Shown: piece by piece, positions 38,201 through 50,340 of the stretch | Position numbering within the stretch: the stretch's first letter is position 1 | How the letters are laid out: the number at the start of each line of letters is the position of its first letter | Assembly (NCBI GenBank): GCA_030435675.1 | Contig: CM059621.1 | Span: forward strand, 18,102,653-18,166,652 | DNA from: Steinernema hermaphroditum | Taxonomy: Eukaryota > Nematoda > Chromadorea > Rhabditida > Steinernematidae | DNA length: 64,000 nt | Direction of reading: 5' to 3' | The notes under the pieces: model-generated | Seen by the model: the letters and a program-made list of their open reading frames with translations, nothing else | What the model was told of the DNA's origin: nothing | Databases searched by the model: none | Program-made: the position numbers and the translations under genes

Positions 38201-41200
38201 TTCCTGAACCAATAAAAATACTATGGGACTTTAGAGCAGAGAGCCAGATGCAGAGCTGGTGGCAAAGGGGGGGGCCTGCTAGCCTCAAATTAAGAGGGCT
38301 GCAGGAAACCAAGGCAGAATCGACCGTCAATGCAACGAGAATAAACGCATTTGCTCAGATTCGTGCAGTTTCTAAAAGAGACAATGGTAAAAATACAATG
38401 GCTTTTTGGAGCAGAAGAAGTCTGGCTGCGGAGCACTTTGGCATGAGCGAGGGCCCTGCTGTTTCGAATTGAAAGTTTTGCAGGAAACTAAGATAGTCCA
38501 CAGTAAATCCAGCGGGAATAGGCGCGTTCGATCAGGCTCGTGCAGTTCTACAAGATCCAATCATAAAAATGCTATGGTACTTTGGAGCAGAAGGGTCAGC
38601 TGCAGAGCTTTTGGTATGAGCGGGGGCCCTGCTGTCTCGAATTGAAAGTTTTGCAGGAAACTAAGATAGTCCACAGTAAATCCAGCGGGAGTAGGCGCGT
38701 TCGATCAGGCTCGTGCAGTTCTACAAGATCCACTCATAAAAATGCTATGGTACTTTGGAGCAGGAGGGTCAGATGCAGAGCTTTTGGTATGAGCCGGGGG
38801 CCCTGCTGTCTCGAAATTGAAAGTTTTGCAGGAAACTAAGATAGTCCACAGTAAATCCAGCGGGAATAGGCGCGTTCGATCAGGCTCGTGCAGTTCTACA
38901 AGATCCAATCGTAAAAAATGCTATGGTACTTTGGAGCAGGAGGGTCAGATGCAGAGCTTTTGGTATGAGCAAGGGCCCTAAGCTGTCTCAAGGTGAAAGT
39001 TTTGCAGGAAACTAAGATAGTCCACAGTAAATCCAGCGGGAGTAGGCGCGTTCGATCAGGCTCGTGCAGTTCTACAACATCCAATCATAAAAATGCTATG
39101 GTACGTTGGAGCAGGAGGGTCAGATGCAGAGCTTTTTGGTATGAACAAGGCCTCAGCTGTCTCGAATTGAAAGTTTTGTAGGGAACTAAGATAGTCCACA
39201 GTAAATGCAACGGGAATAGGCGCGTTTGATCAGGCTCGTGCAGTTCTACAAGATCCAATCATAAAAATGCTATGGTACTTTGGAGCAGGAGGGTCAGATG
39301 CAGAGCTTTTGGTATGAGCAAGGGCCCTGCTGTCTCGGAGTGAGAGGTTTGCAGGAAACTAAGATAGTCCACAGTAAATCCAACGGGAATAGGCGCGTTT
39401 GATCAGAATCGTGCAGTTCTACAAGATCAAATAATAAAAATGCTATGGTACTTTGGAGCAGAAGGGTCAGCTGCAGAGCTTTTAGTATGAGCGGGGGCCC
39501 TGCTGTCTCGAATTGAAAGTTTTTGCAGGAAACTAAGATAGTCCACAGTAAATCCGGCGGGAATGGGCGCGTTCGATCAGGCTCGTGCAGTTCTACAAGA
39601 TCCAATCGTAAAAATGTCTTATGTGTACTTTGGAGCAGGAGGGTCAGATGCAGAGCTTTTGGGTATGAGCGGAGGGCCCTGCTGTCTCGGAGTGAAAGTT
39701 TTGCAGGAAACTAAGATAGTCCACAGTAAATCCAGCGGGAATAGGCGCGTTCGATCAGGCTCGTGCAGTTCTACAACATCCAATCATAAAAATGCTATGG
39801 TACTTTGGAGCAGGAGGGTCAGCTGCAGAGCTTTTGGTATGAGCAAGGGCCCTGCTGTCTCGAATTGAAAGTTTTGTAGGAAACTAAGATAGTCCACAGT
39901 AAATCCAGCGGGAATAGGCGCGTTTGATCAGGCTCGTGCAGTTCTACAAGATCCAATCGTAAAAATGATATGGTACTTTGGAGCAGGAGGGTCAGCTGCA
40001 GAGCTTTTTGGTATGAGCAAGGGGGCCTGCTGTCTCGAATTGAAAGTTTTGTCCCGAAACTAAGATAGTCCACAGTAAACCCAACGGGAATAGGCGCGTT
40101 TGATCAGGCTCGTGCAGTTCTACAACATCCAATCATAAAAATGCTATGGTACTTTGGAGCAGGAGGGTCAGATGCAGAGCTTTTGGTATGAGCGAGGGCC
40201 CTGCTGTCTCGGAGTGAAAGTTTTGCAGGAAACTAAGATAGTCCACAGTAAATCCAGCGGGAATAGGCGCGTTTGATCAGGCTCGTGCAGTTCTACAAGA
40301 TCCAATCATAAAAAATGCTATGGTACTTTGGAGCAGGAGGGGTCAGCTGCAGAGCTTTTGGTATGAGCAAGGGCCCTGCTGTCTCGGAGTGAAAGTTTTG
40401 CAGGGAAACCAAGATAGTCCACAGTAAATCCAGCGGGAATAGGCGCGTTTGATCAGGCCTCGTGCAGTTCTACAAGATCCAATCATAAAAATGCTATGGT
40501 ACTTTGGAGCAGAAGGGTCAGCTGCAGAGCTTTTGGTATGAGCGAGGGCCCTGCTGTCTCGAATTGAAAGTTTTGCAGGAAACTAAGATAGTCCACAGTA
40601 AATCCAGCGGGAATAGGCGCGTTTGATCAGGCTCGTGCAGTTCTACAAGATCCAATCGTAAAAATGCTATGGTACTTTGGAGCAGGAGGGTCAGCTGCAG
40701 AGCTTTTTGGTATGAGCGGGGGCCCTGCTGTCTCGAAGTGAAAGTTTTGCAGGAAACTAAGATAGTCCACAGTAAATCCAGCGGGAATAGGCGCGTTCGA
40801 TCAGGCTCGTGCAGTTCTACAAGATCCAATCATAAAAATGCTATGGTACTTTGGAGCAGGAGGGTCAGATGCAGAGCTTTTGGTATGAGCAAGGGGCCTG
40901 CTGTCTCGAGGTGAAAGTTTTGCAGGAAACTAAGATAGTCCACTGTAAACCCAACGGGAGTAGGCGCGTTCGATCAGGCTCGTGCAGTTCTACAAGATCC
41001 AATCATAAAAATGCTATGGTACTTTGGAGCAGGAGGGTCAGATGCAGAGCTTTTTGGTATGAGCAAGGGCCCTGCTGTCTCGAATTGAAAGTTTTGCAGG
41101 AAACTAAGATAGTCCACAGTAAATCCAGCGGGAGTAGGCGCGTTCGATCAGGCTCGTGCAGTTCTACAAGATCCAATCATAAAAATGCTATGGTACTTTG

Positions 41201-42900
41201 GAGCAGGAGGGTCAGATGCAGAGCTTTTGGTATGAGCGAGGGCCCTGCTGTCTCGGAGTGAAAGTTTTTGCAGGAAACTAAGATGGTCCACAGTAATCCC
41301 AACGGGAGGTAGGCGCGTTCGATCAGGCTCGTGCAGTTCTACAACATCCAATCGTAAAAATGCTATGGTACTTTGGAGCAGGAGGGTCAGATGCAGAGCT
41401 TTTGGTATGAGCAAGGCCCTGCTGTCTCGAATTGAAAGTTTTGCAGGAAACTAAGATAGTCCACAGTAAATCCAGCGGGAATAGGCGCGTTCGATCAGGC
41501 TCGTGCAGTTCTACAAGATCCAATCGTAAAAATGCTATGGTACTTTGGAGCAGGAGGGTCAGATGCAGAGCTTTTGGTATGAGCAAGGGCCCTGCTGTCT
41601 CGAATTGAAAGTTTTGTAGGAAACTAAGATAGTCCACAGTAAATCCAACGGGAATAGGCGCGTTTGATCAGGCTCGTGCAGTTCTACAACATCCAATCAT
41701 AAAAATGCTATGGTACTTTGGAGCAGGAGGGTCAGCTGCAGAGCTTTTGGTATGAGCGAGGGCCCTGCTGTCTCGAATTGAAAGTTTTGCAGGAAACTAA
41801 GATAGTCCACAGTAAACCCAGCGGGAGTAGGCGCGTTCGATCGGGCTCGTGCAGTTCTACAACATCCAATCATAAAAATGCTATGGTACTTTGGAGCAGG
41901 AGGGTCAGATGCAGAGCTTTTGGTATGAGCGGGGGCCCTGCTGTCTCGAGTTGAAAGTTTTGGAGGAAACTAAGATAGTCCACAGTAAACCCAGCGGGAG
42001 TAGGCGCGTTCGATCAGGCTCGTGCAGTTCTACAACATCCAATCATAAAAATGATATGGTACTTTGGAGCAGGAGGGTCAGATGCAGAGCTTTTGGTATG
42101 ATCAAGGCCTCTTCTGTCTCGAATTGAAAGTTTTGCAGGAAACTAAGATAGTCCACAGTAATCCCAACGGGAGTAGGCGCGTTCGATCAGGCTCGTGCAG
42201 TTCTACAACATCCAATCATAAAAATGATATGGTAGCTTTGGGGCGGGAGGGTCAGATGCAGAGCTTTTGGTATGAGCGGGGGCCCTGCTGTCTCGAGGTG
42301 AAAGTTTTGCAGGAAACTAAGATAGTCCACGGTAAATCCGGCGGGAGTAGGCGCGTTCGATCAGGCTCGTGCAGTTCTGCAAGATCCAATCATAAAAATG
42401 CTATGGTACTTTGGAGCAGGAGGGTCAGATGCAGAGCTTTTGGTATGAGCAAGGGCCCTGCTGTCTCGAGGTGAAAGTTTTGCAGGAAACTAAGATAGTC
42501 CACAGTAAATCCAGCGGGAGTAGGCGCGTTCGATCAGGCTCGTGCAGTTCTACAAGATCCAATCATAAAAATGATATGGTACTTTGGAGCAGGAGGGTCA
42601 GCTGCAGAGCTTTTGGTATGAGAGGGCCCTGCTGTCTCAAATCGAAAGTTTTTGCAGGAAACTAAGATAGTCCACAGTAAACCCAGCGGGAGTAGGCGCG
42701 TTCGATCAGGCTCGTGCAGTTCTACAAGATCCAATCAGTAAAAATGCTATGGTACTTTGGAGCAGGAGGGTCAGATGCAGAGGCTTTTGGTATGAGCAAG
42801 GGCCCTGCTGTCTCGAATTGATAGTTTTGCAGGAAACTAAGATAGTCCACAGTAAATCCGGCGGGAGTAGGCGCGTTCGATCAGGCTCGTGCAGTTCTAC
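35270..42900 (+). repeat. Second degraded zone of block B
   Basis: Copies carry frequent private indels and substitutions: AAAAAGTGCTATGG near 35,286, CACAAAGAACCTGC near 35,862, TTTTGAGCAGGACAAAGG near 36,893, TCGGGTGGGGGGTTTTG near 36,571, CCCAGATAGTCC near 35,903 and TTTTGTCCCGAAAC near 40,047. GAGCAGAAGGGTCAGCTGC is a recurrent local variant. The 173-bp phase persists except in the relic block. No genes seen. Confidence 0.8.
37955..38459 (+). repeat. Relic block: three strongly diverged monomers
   Basis: Between regular copies, about 505 bp (three monomers with some net loss) still follows the satellite order but with substitutions through most of its length. Recognisable pieces include CAACGTTTGATCAGGCATCG, GTGCAGTTCTAGAATCAAGC, AGTAAATCCAACGAGAATGG, AATAAAAATACTATGGGAC, CCAGATGCAGAGCTGGTGG, CTGCAGGAAACCAAGG, TCGTGCAGTTTC and GGTAAAAATACAATGG. 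An 8-G run is present at 38,267-38,274. By eye the identity to the majority monomer is far lower than for any other copy. I interpret it as old satellite that homogenisation has missed; a related subfamily is the alternative. Open frames here (for example 38,031-38,330, minus strand) are not supported as genes. Confidence 0.85.
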
Positions 42901-45900
42901 AACATCCAATCATAAAAATGCTATGGTACTTTGGAGCAGGAGGGTCAGATGCAGAGCTTTTGGTATGAGCAAGGGCCCTGCTGTCTCGAATTGAAAGTTT
43001 TGCAGGAAACTAAGATAGTCCACAGTAAACCCAGCGGGAGTAGGCGCGTTCGATCAGGCTCGTGCAGTTCTACAAGATCCAATCGTAAAAATGCTATGGT
43101 ACTTTGGAGCAGGAGGGTCAGATGCAGAGCTTTTGGTATGAGCAAGGGCCCTGCTGTCTCGAATTGAAAGTTTTGCAGGAAACTAAGATAGTCCACAGTA
43201 AATCCAGCGGGAATAGGCGCGTTCGATCAGGCTCGTGCAGTTCTACAAGATCCAATCATAAAAATGCTATGGTACTTTGGAGCAGGAGGGTCAGATGCAG
43301 AGCTTTTGGTATGAGCAAGGGCCCTGCTGTCTCGAATTGAAAGTTTTGCAGGAAACTAAGATAGTCCACAGTAAACCCAACGGGAGTAGGCGCGTTCGAT
43401 CAGGCTCGTGCAGTTCTACAACATCCAATCATAAAAATGCTATGGTACTTTGGAGCAGGAGGGTCAGATGCAGAGCTTTTGGTATGAACAAGGGCCCTGC
43501 TGTCTCGAATTGAAAGTTTTGCAGGAAACTAAGATAGTCCACAGTAAATCCAGCGGGAATAGGCGCGTTCGATCAGGCTCGTGCAGTTCTACAAGATCCA
43601 ATCATAAAAATGCTATGGTACTTTGGAGCAGGAGGGTCAGATGCAGAGCTTTTGGTATGAGCGAGGGCCCTGCTGTCTCGAATTGAAAGTTTTGCAGGAA
43701 ACTAAGATAGTCCACAGTAAATCCAACGGGAGTAGGCGCGTTCGATCAGGCTCGTGCAGTTCTACAAGATCCAATCATAAAAATGCTATGGTACTTTGGA
43801 GCAGGAGGGTCAGATGCAGAGCTTTTGGTATGAGCAAGGCCCTGCTGTCTCGAATTGAAAGTTTTGCAGGAAACTAAGATAGTCCACAGTAAATCCAACG
43901 GGAATAGGCGCGTTTGATCAGGCTCGTGCAGTTCTACAAGATCCAATCATAAAAATGCTATGGTACTTTGGAGCAGAAGGGTCAGCTGCAGAGCTTTTGG
44001 TATGAGCAGGGCCCTGCTGTCTCGAATTGAAAGTTTTGCAGGAAACTAAGATAGTCCACAGTAAATCCAACGGGAATAGGCGCGTTCGATCAGGCTCGTG
44101 CAGTTCTACAACATCCAATCATAAAAATGCTATGGTACTTTGGAGCAGGAGGGTCAGATGCAGAGCTTTTGGTATGAACAAGGCCTCAACTGTCTCGAAT
44201 TGAAAGTTTTGCAGGAAACTAAGATAGTCCACAGTAAATCCAGCGGGAATAGGCGCGTTCGATCAGGCTCGTGCAGTTCTACAAGATCCAATCATAAAAA
44301 TGCTATGGTACTTTGGAGCAGGAGGGTCAGCTGCAGAGCTTTTGGTATGAGCGGGGGCCCTGCTGTCTCGAATTGAAAGTTTTGCAGGAAACTAAGATAG
44401 TCCACAGTAAATCCAGCGGGAATAGGCGCGTTCGATCAGGCTCGTGCAGTTCTACAAGATCCAATCATAAAAATGCTATGGTACTTTGGAGCAGGAGGGT
44501 CAGATGCAGAGCTTTTGGTATGAGCAGGGGCCCTGCTGTCTCGAATTGAAAGTTTTGCAGGAAACTAAGATAGTCCACAGTAAATCCAACGGGAATAGGC
44601 GCGTTCGATCAGGCTCGTGCAGTTCTACAAGATCCAATCATAAAAATGCTATGGTACTTTGGAGCAGGAGGGTCAGATGCAGAGCTTTTGGTATGAGCGG
44701 GGGCCCTGCTGTCTCGAATTGAAAGTTTTGCAGGAAACTAAGATAGTCCACAGTAAATCCAGCGGGAATAGGCGCGTTCGATCAGGCTCGTGCAGTTCTA
44801 CAAGATCCAATCATAAAAATGCTATGGTACTTTGGAGCAGGAGGGTCAGATGCAGAGCTTTTGGTATGAGCAGGGGCCCTGCTGTCTCGAATTGAAAGTT
44901 TTGCAGGAAACTAAGATAGTCCACAGTAAATCCAGCGGGAATAGGCGCGTTCGATCAGGCTCGTGCAGTTCTACAAGATCCAATCATAAAAATGCTATGG
45001 TACTTTGGAGCAGGAGGGTCAGATGCAGAGCTTTTGGTATGAGCAGGGCCCTGCTGTCTCGAATTGAAAGTTTTGCAGGAAACTAAGATAGTCCACAGTA
45101 AATCCAACGGGAATAGGCGCGTTCGATCAGGCTCGTGCAGTTCTACAAGATCCAATCATAAAAATGCTATGGTACTTTGGAGCAGGAGGGTCAGATGCAG
45201 AGCTTTTGGTATGAGCGAGGGCCCTGCTGTCTCGAATTGAAAGTTTTGCAGGAAACTAAGATAGTCCACAGTAAATCCAGCGGGAATAGGCGCGTTCGAT
45301 CAGGCTCGTGCAGTTCTACAAGATCCAATCATAAAAATGCTATGGTACTTTGGAGCAGGAGGGTCAGATGCAGAGCTTTTGGTATGAGCAAGGGCCCTGC
45401 TGTCTCGAATTGAAAGTTTTGCAGGAAACTAAGATAGTCCACAGTAAATCCAACGGGAGTAGGCGCGTTCGATCAGGCTCGTGCAGTTCTACAAGATCCA
45501 ATCATAAAAATGCTATGGTACTTTGGAGCAGGAGGGTCAGATGCAGAGCTTTTGGTATGAGCGGGGGCCCTGCTGTCTCGAATTGAAAGTTTTGCAGGAA
45601 ACTAAGATAGTCCACAGTAAATCCAACGGGAATAGGCGCGTTCGATCAGGCTCGTGCAGTTCTACAAGATCCAATCATAAAAATGCTATGGTACTTTGGA
45701 GCAGGAGGGTCAGATGCAGAGCTTTTGGTATGAGCAAGGGCCCTGCTGTCTCGAATTGAAAGTTTTGCAGGAAACTAAGATAGTCCACAGTAAATCCAAC
45801 GGGAATAGGCGCGTTCGATCAGGCTCGTGCAGTTCTACAAGATCCAATCATAAAAATGCTATGGTACTTTGGAGCAGGAGGGTCAGATGCAGAGCTTTTG

Positions 45901-48900
45901 GTATGAGCGGGGGCCCTGCTGTCTCGAATTGAAAGTTTTGCAGGAAACTAAGATAGTCCACAGTAAATCCAGCGGGAATAGGCGCGTTCGATCAGGCTCG
46001 TGCAGTTCTACAAGATCCAATCATAAAAATGCTATGGTACTTTGGAGCAGGAGGGTCAGATGCAGAGCTTTTGGTATGAGCAAGGGCCCTGCTGTCTCGA
46101 ATTGAAAGTTTTGCAGGAAACTAAGATAGTCCACAGTAAATCCAACGGGAATAGGCGCGTTCGATCAGGCTCGTGCAGTTCTACAAGATCCAATCATAAA
46201 AATGCTATGGTACTTTGGAGCAGGAGGGTCAGATGCAGAGCTTTTGGTATGAGCAGGGGCCCTGCTGTCTCGAATTGAAAGTTTTGCAGGAAACTAAGAT
46301 AGTCCACAGTAAATCCAACGGGAGTAGGCGCGTTCGATCAGGCTCGTGCAGTTCTACAAGATCCAATCATAAAAATGCTATGGTACTTTGGAGCAGGAGG
46401 GTCAGATGCAGAGCTTTTGGTATGAGCAAGGGCCCTGCTGTCTCGAATTGAAAGTTTTGCAGGAAACTAAGATAGTCCACAGTAAATCCAGCGGGAATAG
46501 GCGCGTTCGATCAGGCTCGTGCAGTTCTACAAGATCCAATCATAAAAATGCTATGGTACTTTGGAGCAGGAGGGTCAGATGCAGAGCTTTTGGTATGAGC
46601 AGGGGCCCTGCTGTCTCGAATTGAAAGTTTTGCAGGAAACTAAGATAGTCCACAGTAAATCCAACGGGAATAGGCGCGTTCGATCAGGCTCGTGCAGTTC
46701 TACAAGATCCAATCATAAAAATGCTATGGTACTTTGGAGCAGGAGGGTCAGATGCAGAGCTTTTGGTATGAGCGGGGGCCCTGCTGTCTCGAATTGAAAG
46801 TTTTGCAGGAAACTAAGATAGTCCACAGTAAATCCAACGGGAATAGGCGCGTTCGATCAGGCTCGTGCAGTTCTACAAGATCCAATCATAAAAATGCTAT
46901 GGTACTTTGGAGCAGGAGGGTCAGATGCAGAGCTTTTGGTATGAGCAAGGGCCCTGCTGTCTCGAATTGAAAGTTTTGCAGGAAACTAAGATAGTCCACA
47001 GTAAATCCAACGGGAATAGGCGCGTTCGATCAGGCTCGTGCAGTTCTACAAGATCCAATCATAAAAATGCTATGGTACTTTGGAGCAGGAGGGTCAGATG
47101 CAGAGCTTTTGGTATGAGCAGGGGCCCTGCTGTCTCGAATTGAAAGTTTTGCAGGAAACTAAGATAGTCCACAGTAAATCCAACGGGAATAGGCGCGTTC
47201 GATCAGGCTCGTGCAGTTCTACAAGATCCAATCATAAAAATGCTATGGTACTTTGGAGCAGGAGGGTCAGATGCAGAGCTTTTGGTATGAGCGGGGGCCC
47301 TGCTGTCTCGAATTGAAAGTTTTGCAGGAAACTAAGATAGTCCACAGTAAATCCAGCGGGAATAGGCGCGTTCGATCAGGCTCGTGCAGTTCTACAAGAT
47401 CCAATCATAAAAATGCTATGGTACTTTGGAGCAGGAGGGTCAGATGCAGAGCTTTTGGTATGAGCAGGGGCCCTGCTGTCTCGAATTGAAAGTTTTGCAG
47501 GAAACTAAGATAGTCCACAGTAAATCCAGCGGGAATAGGCGCGTTCGATCAGGCTCGTGCAGTTCTACAAGATCCAATCATAAAAATGCTATGGTACTTT
47601 GGAGCAGGAGGGTCAGATGCAGAGCTTTTGGTATGAGCAAGGGCCCTGCTGTCTCGAATTGAAAGTTTTGCAGGAAACTAAGATAGTCCACAGTAAATCC
47701 AACGGGAATAGGCGCGTTCGATCAGGCTCGTGCAGTTCTACAAGATCCAATCATAAAAATGCTATGGTACTTTGGAGCAGGAGGGTCAGATGCAGAGCTT
47801 TTGGTATGAGCGGGGGCCCTGCTGTCTCGAATTGAAAGTTTTGCAGGAAACTAAGATAGTCCACAGTAAATCCAGCGGGAATAGGCGCGTTCGATCAGGC
47901 TCGTGCAGTTCTACAAGATCCAATCATAAAAATGCTATGGTACTTTGGAGCAGGAGGGTCAGATGCAGAGCTTTTGGTATGAGCGCAGGGGCCCTGCTGT
48001 CTCGAATTGAAAGTTTTGCAGGAAACTAAGATAGTCCACAGTAAATCCAACGGGAAGTAGGCGCGTTCGATCAGGCTCGTGCAGTTCTACAAGATCCAAT
48101 CATAAAAATGCTATGGTACTTTGGAGCAGGAGGGTCAGATGCAGAGCTTTTGGTATGAGCGGGGGCCCTGCTGTCTCGAATTGAAAGTTTTGCAGGAAAC
48201 TAAGATAGTCCACAGTAAATCCAACGGGAATAGGCGCGTTCGATCAGGCTCGTGCAGTTCTACAAGATCCAATCATAAAAATGCTATGGTACTTTGGAGC
48301 AGGAGGGTCAGATGCAGAGCTTTTGGTATGAGCAGGGGCCCTGCTGTCTCGAATTGAAAGTTTTGCAGGAAACTAAGATAGTCCACAGTAAATCCAGCGG
48401 GAATAGGCGCGTTCGATCAGGCTCGTGCAGTTCTACAAGATCCAATCATAAAAATGCTATGGTACTTTGGAGCAGGAGGGTCAGATGCAGAGCTTTTGGT
48501 ATGAGCGGGGGCCCTGCTGTCTCGAATTGAAAGTTTTGCAGGAAACTAAGATAGTCCACAGTAAATCCAGCGGGAGTAGGCGCGTTCGATCAGGCTCGTG
48601 CAGTTCTACAAGATCCAATCATAAAAATGCTATGGTACTTTGGAGCAGGAGGGTCAGATGCAGAGCTTTTGGTATGAGCAAGGGCCCTGCTGTCTCGAAT
48701 TGAAAGTTTTGCAGGAAACTAAGATAGTCCACAGTAAATCCAACGGGAATAGGCGCGTTCGATCAGGCTCGTGCAGTTCTACAAGATCCAATCATAAAAA
48801 TGCTATGGTACTTTGGAGCAGGAGGGTCAGATGCAGAGCTTTTGGTATGAGCGGGGGCCCTGCTGTCTCGAATTGAAAGTTTTGCAGGAAACTAAGATAG

Positions 48901-49254
48901 TCCACAGTAAATCCAACGGGAATAGGCGCGTTCGATCAGGCTCGTGCAGTTCTACAAGATCCAATCATAAAAATGCTATGGTACTTTGGAGCAGGAGGGT
49001 CAGATGCAGAGCTTTTGGTATGAGCGGGGGCCCTGCTGTCTCGAATTGAAAGTTTTGCAGGAAACTAAGATAGTCCACAGTAAATCCAGCGGGAATAGGC
49101 GCGTTCGATCAGGCTCGTGCAGTTCTACAAGATCCAATCATAAAAATGCTATGGTACTTTGGAGCAGGAGGGTCAGATGCAGAGCTTTTGGTATGAGCGG
49201 GGGCCCTGCTGTCTCGAATTGAAAGTTTTGCAGGAAACTAAGATAGTCCACAGT

Positions 49255-49280
49255 AAATCCAGCGGGAGGGGAATAGGCGC
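49255..49280 (+). repeat. 6-bp insertion in AGCGGG segment
   Basis: AGCGGGAGGGGAATAGG replaces AGCGGGAATAGG, a simple local duplication of G-rich sequence. Confidence 0.7.
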
Positions 49281-50299
49281 GTTCGATCAGGCTCGTGCAG
49301 TTCTACAAGATCCAATCATAAAAATGCTATGGTACTTTGGAGCAGGAGGGTCAGATGCAGAGCTTTTGGTATGAGCAAGGGCCCTGCTGTCTCGAATTGA
49401 AAGTTTTGCAGGAAACTAAGATAGTCCACAGTAAATCCAACGGGAGTAGGCGCGTTCGATCAGGCTCGTGCAGTTCTACAAGATCCAATCATAAAAATGC
49501 TATGGTACTTTGGAGCAGGAGGGTCAGATGCAGAGCTTTTGGTATGAACAAGGCCTCAACTGTCTCGAATTGAAAGTTTTGTAGGAAACTAAGATAGTCC
49601 ACAGTAAATCCAACGGGAATAGGCGCGTTTGATCAGGCTCGTGCAGTTCTACAAGATCCAATCATAAAAATGATATGGTACTTTGGAGCAGAAGGGTCAG
49701 CTGCAGAGCTTTTGGTATGAGCGGGGGCCCTGCTGTCTCGAATTGAAAGTTTTGCAGGAAACTAAGATAGTCCACAGTAAATCCAGCGGGAGTAGGCGCG
49801 TTCGATCAGGCTCGTGCAGTTCTACAAGATCCAATCATAAAAATGCTATGGTACTTTGGAGCAGGAGGGTCAGATGCAGAGCTTTTGGTATGAACAAGGC
49901 CCCTGCTGTCTCGAATTGAAAGTTTTGCAGGAAACTAAGATAGTCCACAGTAAATCCAGCGGGAATAGGCGCGTTCGATCAGGCTCGTGCAGTTCTACAA
50001 GATCCAATCATAAAAATGCTATGGTACTTTGGAGCAGGAGGGTCAGATGCAGAGCTTTTGGTATGAGCAAGGGCCCTGCTGTCTCGAATTGAAAGTTTTG
50101 CAGGAAACTAAGATAGTCCACAGTAAATCCAGACGGGAGTAGGCGCGTTCGATCAGGCTCGTGCAGTTCTACAAGATCCAATCATAAAAATGCTATGGTA
50201 CTTTGGAGCAGGAGGGTCAGATGCAGAGCTTTTGGTATGAGCGGGGGCCCTGCTGTCTCGAATTGAAAGTTTTGCAGGAAACTAAGATAGTCCACAGTA

Positions 50300-50340
50300 A
50301 ATCCAGCGGGAGTGGCGCGTGAGCGGGAGTAGGCGCGTTC
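50300..50340 (+). repeat. 17-bp partial duplication in AGCGGGAGTAGGCGCG
   Basis: AGCGGGAGTGGCGCGTG is followed directly by AGCGGGAGTAGGCGCG, so this monomer is 17 bp too long. The same segment is duplicated at 29,160 and expanded at 49,255, suggesting that it is prone to slippage. Confidence 0.75.

Noticed and set aside
38031..38330. 99-codon minus-strand open frame and 74-codon plus-strand frame in the diverged block
   Set aside because: The DNA still aligns to the satellite in order, so the frames are chance openings in decayed monomers.
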